From positions 1-64,000 of the forward strand of contig NZ_JADDXW010000002.1 of NCBI RefSeq assembly GCF_017183135.1: a DNA stretch of 64,000 bases, read 5' to 3'. Position 1 is the stretch's first letter. Each line of letters opens with the position of its first letter. A model generated the notes under the pieces. The model saw only the letters and a program-made list of their open reading frames with translations, made no database searches and had not been told where the DNA came from. Of the stretch, positions 59,277 through 64,000 are shown piece after piece. Source of the stretch: Aurantimonas marina. GTDB taxonomy: Bacteria > Pseudomonadota > Alphaproteobacteria > Rhizobiales > Rhizobiaceae. The position numbers and the translations under genes are program-made.

Positions 59277-60791
59277 CTACATCGTCGCGCCGATCTGCCA
59301 CGGCACGAATTCGTAGTCGCCCAGCCCCTGCGCCTCGGATTTCGACATCTCGCCGGAGGCGACCCGCAACAACATGTCGTAGATCTCACGACCGAGTTCT
59401 TCGATCGACCGGCCTTCCGACACGATCCGGCCAGCATCGACGTCCATGTCCTCGGTCATCCGCCGATACATCTCGGTGTTGGTCGCAATCTTGATCGAGG
59501 GTGACGGCTTGAAGCCGGCCGCCGAGCCGCGCCCCGTCGTGAAGGCGACGAGGTTGCAGCCCGAGGCGATCTGTCCGGTGACCGAGGCGGGATCGTAGCC
59601 GGGCGAATCCATGAAGACGAAACCGCGCTCGCGGATCGGCTCGCCGTATTTGTAGACGCCGTTGAGCGGCGTGGTCCCGCCCTTGGCGGCGGCGCCCAGC
59701 GACTTTTCCAGGATCGTCGTCAGCCCGCCCTTCTTGTTGCCGGGGCTCGGATTGTTGTCCATCGAGCCCTTGTTGCGGGCGGTGTAGTCCTCCCACCATT
59801 CGATCAGCTTGACGAGTTTCTCGCCGGTCTTCACGTCCTTCGCGCGGCGCGTCAAAAGGTGCTCGGCGCCGTAGATCTCCGGAGTTTCGGCGAGAACCCC
59901 CGTGCCGCCCTGGGCGACAAGCAAGTCGCATGCGTAGCCGAGTGCCGGATTGGCGGTGATGCCGGACCAGGCGTCCGAGCCGCCACATTGCAGCGCAACG
60001 GTCAGTTCCGAGGCAGGGCATGGCTCGCGGCGGACTTGATCGGCGATCGGCAGCATCGCGCGAACCTTCTCAACACCGACCTCGACGGTGCGCCGCAAGC
60101 CGGCGACGTCCTGGATGTTCATCGCCTGGAACATCGGCCCCTTTTCGATGCCATAGGCTTCGAGCAGCCAATCGATCTGGTTCATTTCGCAGCCGAGCCC
60201 GACCATCAGCACCCCGGCAATGTTGGGATGACGGGCGTAACCCCACATCACCCGCTGCAGCGCGTCGAAACCTTCGCCGTCACCGCCCATGCCGCAGCCA
60301 GTGCCGTGAACGAAGGCGGTGACGCCGTCGACATTCGGATAGGCGGCGAGCTCCGCCGGCCCGAACGCCTCGGCGATCTTGCGGGCCGCCGTCGCCGAGC
60401 AGTTGACCGACGTCAGGATCGCGATAGTGTTGCGCGTGCCCACCCGCCCGTCCGTGCGGCGATAGCCCATGAAGCTGTCGCGGTTCTCCGCGGGGACCGG
60501 GGTGACGGGACGCAGATCGGTTGAAAATTCGTAATCGTGCGCGGTGCCGCGGAATTCGACATTCTGGGTGTGGACATGGGCGCCCGCCTCGATCGCCTCG
60601 CCGGCATAGCCGATCACCTGCGCATACTTTAGGATCGGCTGACCTTCCGGGATCGCCCGCGTCGCGATCTTATGGCCGCGCGGAATCATCGTCAGTGTCC
60701 GGACGTCCTCCACCTGCGCGCCGGTTTCCAGCGCCCGCAGCGCCGTCACCACATTGTCGGAGGGGTCGAGGCGAACCGTATTGGTCGACAT
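59277..60791 (-). CDS. UxaA-family hydro-lyase (altronate dehydratase-like), SAF + UxaA domains
   Basis: 504 residues. An N-terminal SAF domain (about 1-95; PRGHKIATRAIPEGQPILKYAQ) is followed by the UxaA catalytic part (VGTRNTIAILTSVNCSATAA, CGGSDAWSGITANPALG). The family includes altronate and galactarate dehydratases, iron-dependent enzymes making 2-keto-3-deoxy acids. N- and C-terminal halves are fused as in UxaA. Start 60791. Divergent from the TRAP operon across 196 bp, so both may be controlled from the same region, where the second GTATAC box lies. Confidence 0.88.
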   Translation of the reverse strand: MSTNTVRLDPSDNVVTALRALETGAQVEDVRTLTMIPRGHKIATRAIPEGQPILKYAQVIGYAGEAIEAGAHVHTQNVEFRGTAHDYEFSTDLRPVTPVPAENRDSFMGYRRTDGRVGTRNTIAILTSVNCSATAARKIAEAFGPAELAAYPNVDGVTAFVHGTGCGMGGDGEGFDALQRVMWGYARHPNIAGVLMVGLGCEMNQIDWLLEAYGIEKGPMFQAMNIQDVAGLRRTVEVGVEKVRAMLPIADQVRREPCPASELTVALQCGGSDAWSGITANPALGYACDLLVAQGGTGVLAETPEIYGAEHLLTRRAKDVKTGEKLVKLIEWWEDYTARNKGSMDNNPSPGNKKGGLTTILEKSLGAAAKGGTTPLNGVYKYGEPIRERGFVFMDSPGYDPASVTGQIASGCNLVAFTTGRGSAAGFKPSPSIKIATNTEMYRRMTEDMDVDAGRIVSEGRSIEELGREIYDMLLRVASGEMSKSEAQGLGDYEFVPWQIGATM

Positions 60792-60964
60792 TGTCTGGCT
60801 GTCCCTGAAACCGAGGTCGCCGACGCCTTCGAGCGTGGCGACCCGTCGCGGTTGAAATTTCGTCGATGGCGGCAAAGCGCGCGGCACGATCACTCTATCG
60901 CAAAGAATGACGCCCCGGCCATTGCACAACGAGGCGCAGTGAATATGATGCCGCCGGGAGACAG

Positions 60965-60976
60965 CGTATACATTAG
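60965..60976. promoter_or_regulatory. GTATAC box next to the TRAP operon start
   Basis: CGTATACATTAG is identical to the box at 56023-56034. It overlaps the dctP ribosome-binding site AGGGAGG (about 60975-60981), so a bound repressor would block expression directly. It also lies 174 bp from the start of the divergent dehydratase gene. Confidence 0.65.
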
Positions 60977-60987
60977 GGAGGAATAAT

Positions 60988-61965
60988 ATGAAATATCTAA
61001 AGCAGTGCCTGGCCGTGTCGGCGGCAATGGGCGTCGCTTTGTCCGCGCAGGCGGCGGCGGCCGAAACGGTGCTGAAATTCGCGCATGTCTATGAAGAGAG
61101 CGAGCCGTATCACACCTGCGCCGTCGCTGCGTCCGACAAGCTGAAGGACGCGACCGAGGATCGCTACTCGATCGAGGTTTTCCCGGCGTCGTCGCTCGGC
61201 AAGGAAGTCGACATCAACGAAGGCCTCGGGCTGGGCACCGTCGACATCATCTATACTGGCCAGCTCTTCGCCGGTCGCGCCTACGGGCCGATCGCCATCG
61301 GCGGCGCGCCGTACATGTTCCGCGACTATGATCACTGGGACAAGTATCGCAATTCCGACCTCTTCAAGGAACTGGCCGAGGGCTACCGGGAGGCGACCGG
61401 CAACCACATCGTCGCCACGACCTATTACGGCCAGCGGCACGTCACCTCGAACAAGCCGATCCTGAAGCCGGAAGACATGGCCGGCATGAAGATCCGGGTG
61501 CCGAATGCCCCGCTCTACATGATGTTCCCCAAGGCCGTCGGCGCCAATCCGACGCCGATCGCCTTCGCCGAAGTCTATCTCGCTCTGCAGCAAGGTACGG
61601 TGGACGGGCAGGAAAACCCGCTGCCGACCATCCAGGCCAAGAAGTTCTATGAGGTCCAGTCCAACATCAACCTAACCGCGCACATCAACGATGCGCTGTT
61701 GACGATCGTCGGCGGCCCCACCTGGGACCAGATGGAGGAAGCCGATCGGACCGCTCTCACCGAGGTCCTTACCGAAACGGCCGACTGCGCGACCTCGCAG
61801 GTGCGCGAGAAGGAAGCCGAACTCGCGGCATGGTTCGAGGAGCAGGGTGTGACCGTCAACAAGGTCGACATCACGCCGTTCCGCGAAGCCACCATGAAGC
61901 TTCACAACGGCCCCGACGCGACCTGGGACCAGGAGACCTACGACCGGCTCCAGGCGATCAAGTAA
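60988..61965 (+). CDS. dctP: TRAP transporter substrate-binding protein, DctP family
   Basis: A 325-residue periplasmic protein with a signal peptide (CLAVSAAMGVALSAQAAAA). Mature family motifs: VLKFAHVYEESEPYHTCA, GLGLGTVDIIYTGQLFAGRAYGP, and the carboxylate-binding Arg in DMAGMKIRVPNAP, typical of DctP binding organic or sugar acids. QQGTVDGQENPLPTI is the conserved C-terminal motif. It takes up the substrate for the sugar-acid enzymes nearby. Strong SD (GGGAGG) before 60988. Confidence 0.93.
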   Translation: MKYLKQCLAVSAAMGVALSAQAAAAETVLKFAHVYEESEPYHTCAVAASDKLKDATEDRYSIEVFPASSLGKEVDINEGLGLGTVDIIYTGQLFAGRAYGPIAIGGAPYMFRDYDHWDKYRNSDLFKELAEGYREATGNHIVATTYYGQRHVTSNKPILKPEDMAGMKIRVPNAPLYMMFPKAVGANPTPIAFAEVYLALQQGTVDGQENPLPTIQAKKFYEVQSNINLTAHINDALLTIVGGPTWDQMEEADRTALTEVLTETADCATSQVREKEAELAAWFEEQGVTVNKVDITPFREATMKLHNGPDATWDQETYDRLQAIK

Positions 61966-62041
61966 GTCCTGGCATTCAGGCAGCACTTCCCGGGCGGCAT
62001 GGGATGCCGCCCGGCCTTACGTGTGATTCCCGGAGACCGTC

Positions 62042-62623
62042 ATGGCATCCATGCCCACAGATAACGACCCGAGCCCGACGGTCCGGGCCGAAGCGCCGAG
62101 CCCGCTCACCGATCAACCGATCGACCTGTCGGACCTTCGCTGGAGCGACGGACTGATCCTGTTCGTTTTCTGGCTGTTGGCGTTCGTCGTTTTTCTGCAG
62201 TTCTTCACCCGCTACGTACTCAACGATTCCCTCGGCTGGACCGAGGAGATCGCCCGGTTCCTGCTGATCGCCGTAACCTTCATCGGCTCGGTCATGGCGG
62301 CGCGCAAACAAAGCCACATCGCCGTCGAGCTCATCTATCGCTATCTGCCGCGTCCCGTCCGGTTCGCGCTGCAGATCTTCGTCGATGGCGTCAGCCTCGC
62401 CTTCTATGTGGCCATGGGCTGGTTCTGTACGCAGCTCGCCCAGCGCACGCAGCAGATGATGGTCTCGATCGACGTGCCGAAATCGCTGGTTTATTGGGGC
62501 GTCGCCATCTGCTTCGGTTTCATGGCGATCTACGCCCTCGTGGCGCTGGTGGGGCATCTCAAGACCGGCACCAGCCGGCTGATCGACCCGGAGCGTTTCG
62601 CGCCGACGACAGCGGGCCTTTGA
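62042..62623 (+). CDS. dctQ: TRAP transporter small permease, DctQ family
   Basis: 193 residues. About four membrane helices (35-60, 70-90, 110-135, 155-180) and the DctQ motif LGWTEEIARFLLIAVTFIGS with KQSHIAVEL following. Essential partner of DctM. It follows dctP by 76 nt; GGAG precedes its ATG. Confidence 0.92.
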   Translation: MASMPTDNDPSPTVRAEAPSPLTDQPIDLSDLRWSDGLILFVFWLLAFVVFLQFFTRYVLNDSLGWTEEIARFLLIAVTFIGSVMAARKQSHIAVELIYRYLPRPVRFALQIFVDGVSLAFYVAMGWFCTQLAQRTQQMMVSIDVPKSLVYWGVAICFGFMAIYALVALVGHLKTGTSRLIDPERFAPTTAGL

Positions 62624-62723
62624 CGCTGGTGCCGAACGCACCCACTCTCGTCATCCTTTCCGCGACCGCGGCCGGCGCTTCCCGGCGGATTTCGGTCGCT
62701 TGTCCTGAATCTGGCCGGTCCCG

Positions 62724-64000
62724 ATGCTGCTGATCTCCCTCTTCGTCCTCGTGCTGGTCCTGATCATGGTGGGTGTGCCCGTGGCGATCGCGCTCGCCGG
62801 CTCCTCGGCGATGTTCATCCTGATCGAGGGCCGGGTGCCCGACGTGGTGGTGATCCACCGCATGATCAACGGCGTGGATTCCTTTCCGCTGCTGGCCATC
62901 CCCTTCTTCATCCTTGCCGGCAATCTGATGAACACCGCCGGCATCACCGAGCGGATCTTCGATTTCGCCAAGTCGATCTTCGGCTGGATGCGCGGCGGCC
63001 TGGGCCACGTCAATGTCGGCGCTTCGGTGATCTTCGCCGGCATGTCCGGCGCGGCGGTGGCCGACGCCGGCGGCCTCGGCGCGATCGAGATCAAGGCGAT
63101 GCGCGACGCCAATTACGACCCCGGCTTTGCCGTCGGCATCACCGCCGCCTCCTCGACCATCGGGCCGATCATCCCGCCCTCGCTGCCGATGGTCATCTAC
63201 GGCGTCGTCGCCGGTGCCTCGATCGGTCAGCTTTTCGCCGCCGGCTTCGTGCCCGGCTTGCTGATGGCCGTATCGCTGATGGTGATGATCGCGCTCTACG
63301 CCCGCTGGCGGAAATATCCGATCGACCAGCCCTTCCGGTTCGCGATCCTCGGCTCCACCTTCAAGCGCGCCTTCCTGTCGCTGCTGACGCCACTCATCAT
63401 CGTCGGCGGCATCCTCTCGGGCGCCTTCACGCCGACGGAAGCTGCGATCGCGGCTTGCGCCTGGGCGATGATCCTCGGTCTGTTCGTCTACCGGACGCTG
63501 ACGCTGAAGCGGTTCCTGCGGGTCTCCTTCGACACGATCGAGACGACGTCGGTCGTCTTGTTCATCGTCGCCGCCGCCTCGATCTTCGCCTGGATCCTGA
63601 CCTCGAATCGGGCGCCGGAGCAATTCGCCGCACTCATCCTGACGATCTCCGATAACCCGTGGATCGTGCTGCTGCTGATCAACCTGATCCTGCTGGTCGT
63701 CGGCTGCTTTCTCGAAACCGTGGCGGCGATCACCATCCTGACGCCGGTGCTGTTGCCAATCGCCATCAAGATGGGAATCGACCCGGTGCATTTTGGGGTG
63801 ATCATGGTGCTGAACCTGATGATCGGGCTTTTGACGCCACCGATCGGAATGGTTCTCTATGTTCTATCAAGGGTTTCCGGGGTTCCGTTCGAACGCTGTG
63901 TGACCGCGACCGCGCCCTTCCTGGTGCCCCTGTTCTTGGTTCTGATCCTGATCACCTTCGTGCCGGCCCTGACCATGTGGCTGCCGACGCTGATCTATCG
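62724..64000 (+). CDS. dctM: TRAP transporter large permease, DctM family (3' end cut by the window)
   Basis: An ATG at 62724 opens a frame with no stop up to base 64000 (about 425 codons), so nearly the whole of a typical 426-residue DctM is present. It is the Na+-coupled solute channel with many helices; motifs GVPVAIALAGSSAMFI, AIPFFILAGNLMNTAGIT, GMSGAAVADAGGLGAIEI and GPIIPPSLPMVIYGV are family signatures. The start is unclear, since the ribosome-binding site is weak; the CDS ends a few residues beyond the window. Confidence 0.92.
   Translation, partial: MLLISLFVLVLVLIMVGVPVAIALAGSSAMFILIEGRVPDVVVIHRMINGVDSFPLLAIPFFILAGNLMNTAGITERIFDFAKSIFGWMRGGLGHVNVGASVIFAGMSGAAVADAGGLGAIEIKAMRDANYDPGFAVGITAASSTIGPIIPPSLPMVIYGVVAGASIGQLFAAGFVPGLLMAVSLMVMIALYARWRKYPIDQPFRFAILGSTFKRAFLSLLTPLIIVGGILSGAFTPTEAAIAACAWAMILGLFVYRTLTLKRFLRVSFDTIETTSVVLFIVAAASIFAWILTSNRAPEQFAALILTISDNPWIVLLLINLILLVVGCFLETVAAITILTPVLLPIAIKMGIDPVHFGVIMVLNLMIGLLTPPIGMVLYVLSRVSGVPFERCVTATAPFLVPLFLVLILITFVPALTMWLPTLIY

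Noticed and set aside
62559..63791. Long minus-strand open frame opposite dctM
   Set aside because: Its translation is low-complexity (Asp, Arg, Gln, His rich), a shadow of the hydrophobic permease gene on the plus strand.

Overview
The window is high-GC bacterial DNA (estimated by eye at about 63-65 % G+C) with dense, mostly operonic genes. It most resembles a chromosome of an alphaproteobacterium of the order Hyphomicrobiales (Rhizobiales). The pointers are an L21 ribosomal protein with a C-terminal extension next to L27, a B12-dependent NrdJ ribonucleotide reductase, the obg-proB-proA-nadD order, a fused NuoE/NuoF-type formate dehydrogenase beta subunit, an HWE-type histidine kinase, and ABC and TRAP uptake operons for organic acids. 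Species cannot be named from this sequence alone.

Layout. 1-8.8 kb: the end of a probable sucD, a quinone oxidoreductase, a cytoplasmic two-subunit NAD-linked formate dehydrogenase (minus strand), an MFS transporter and threonine dehydratase. 8.8-12.2 kb: an AT-richer orphan gene (a possible EVE-like domain joined to a GIY-YIG-like domain), adenine deaminase and tRNA-Leu(TAA). 12.6-16.9 kb: a GGDEF-EAL protein with a periplasmic molybdopterin-fold partner (minus), divergent from a FolE homologue and a PTPS/QueD-like protein (plus). I read this as a PruR-DcpA-type pterin/c-di-GMP signalling module with its own pterin-synthesis genes. 17-24 kb: WrbA, a CinA/MoaB-like protein, a B-type heme-copper oxidase (subunits II and I) followed by a methionine-rich cupredoxin, Gpt and an HWE histidine kinase. 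24.4-28.5 kb: nrdJ behind a NrdR box. 28.5-29.2 kb: degenerate sequence with a 5'-truncated gene fragment and an 8-bp tandem repeat. 29.2-34.6 kb: a Tat-exported membrane formate dehydrogenase operon (Tat-target peptide, alpha, beta, cytochrome b, and an unlisted 42-residue peptide overlapping the last gene by ATGA). 34.7-36.5 kb: small proteins and an outer-membrane barrel gene interrupted by an amber codon. 36.6-41.6 kb: a NitT/TauT-like ABC operon with an FAH-family hydrolase and a divergent GntR regulator. 41.7-48.3 kb: housekeeping genes nadD, proA, proB, obg, a lipoprotein, a GNAT enzyme, rpmA and rplU. 48.5-64 kb: galE, a sugar-acid catabolic operon (IlvD/Edd dehydratase, SDR, DenD-like, two beta-hydroxyacid dehydrogenases, GntR), a cell-wall hydrolase, ManC, gluconokinase, an altronate-dehydratase-like enzyme and a TRAP transporter whose last gene runs off the window.

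How the parts work together. Two formate dehydrogenases of different architecture (cytosolic NAD-linked and periplasmic quinone-linked) suggest that formate or C1 oxidation matters to this organism; the nearby oxidase could serve as a terminal oxidase. In the sugar-acid region, an identical 12-bp GTATAC-centred box lies before both the dehydratase operon and the TRAP operon, so the GntR protein encoded in the first operon plausibly controls both.

The most notable findings are the pterin/c-di-GMP module with linked divergent FolE and PTPS homologues, the EVE-like/GIY-YIG-like orphan, the oxidase with the Met-rich cupredoxin, the 42-residue FDH-operon peptide, the amber-interrupted barrel gene and the shared GTATAC operator. 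Start sites were chosen by eye from Shine-Dalgarno sequences and family lengths; no database search was run.
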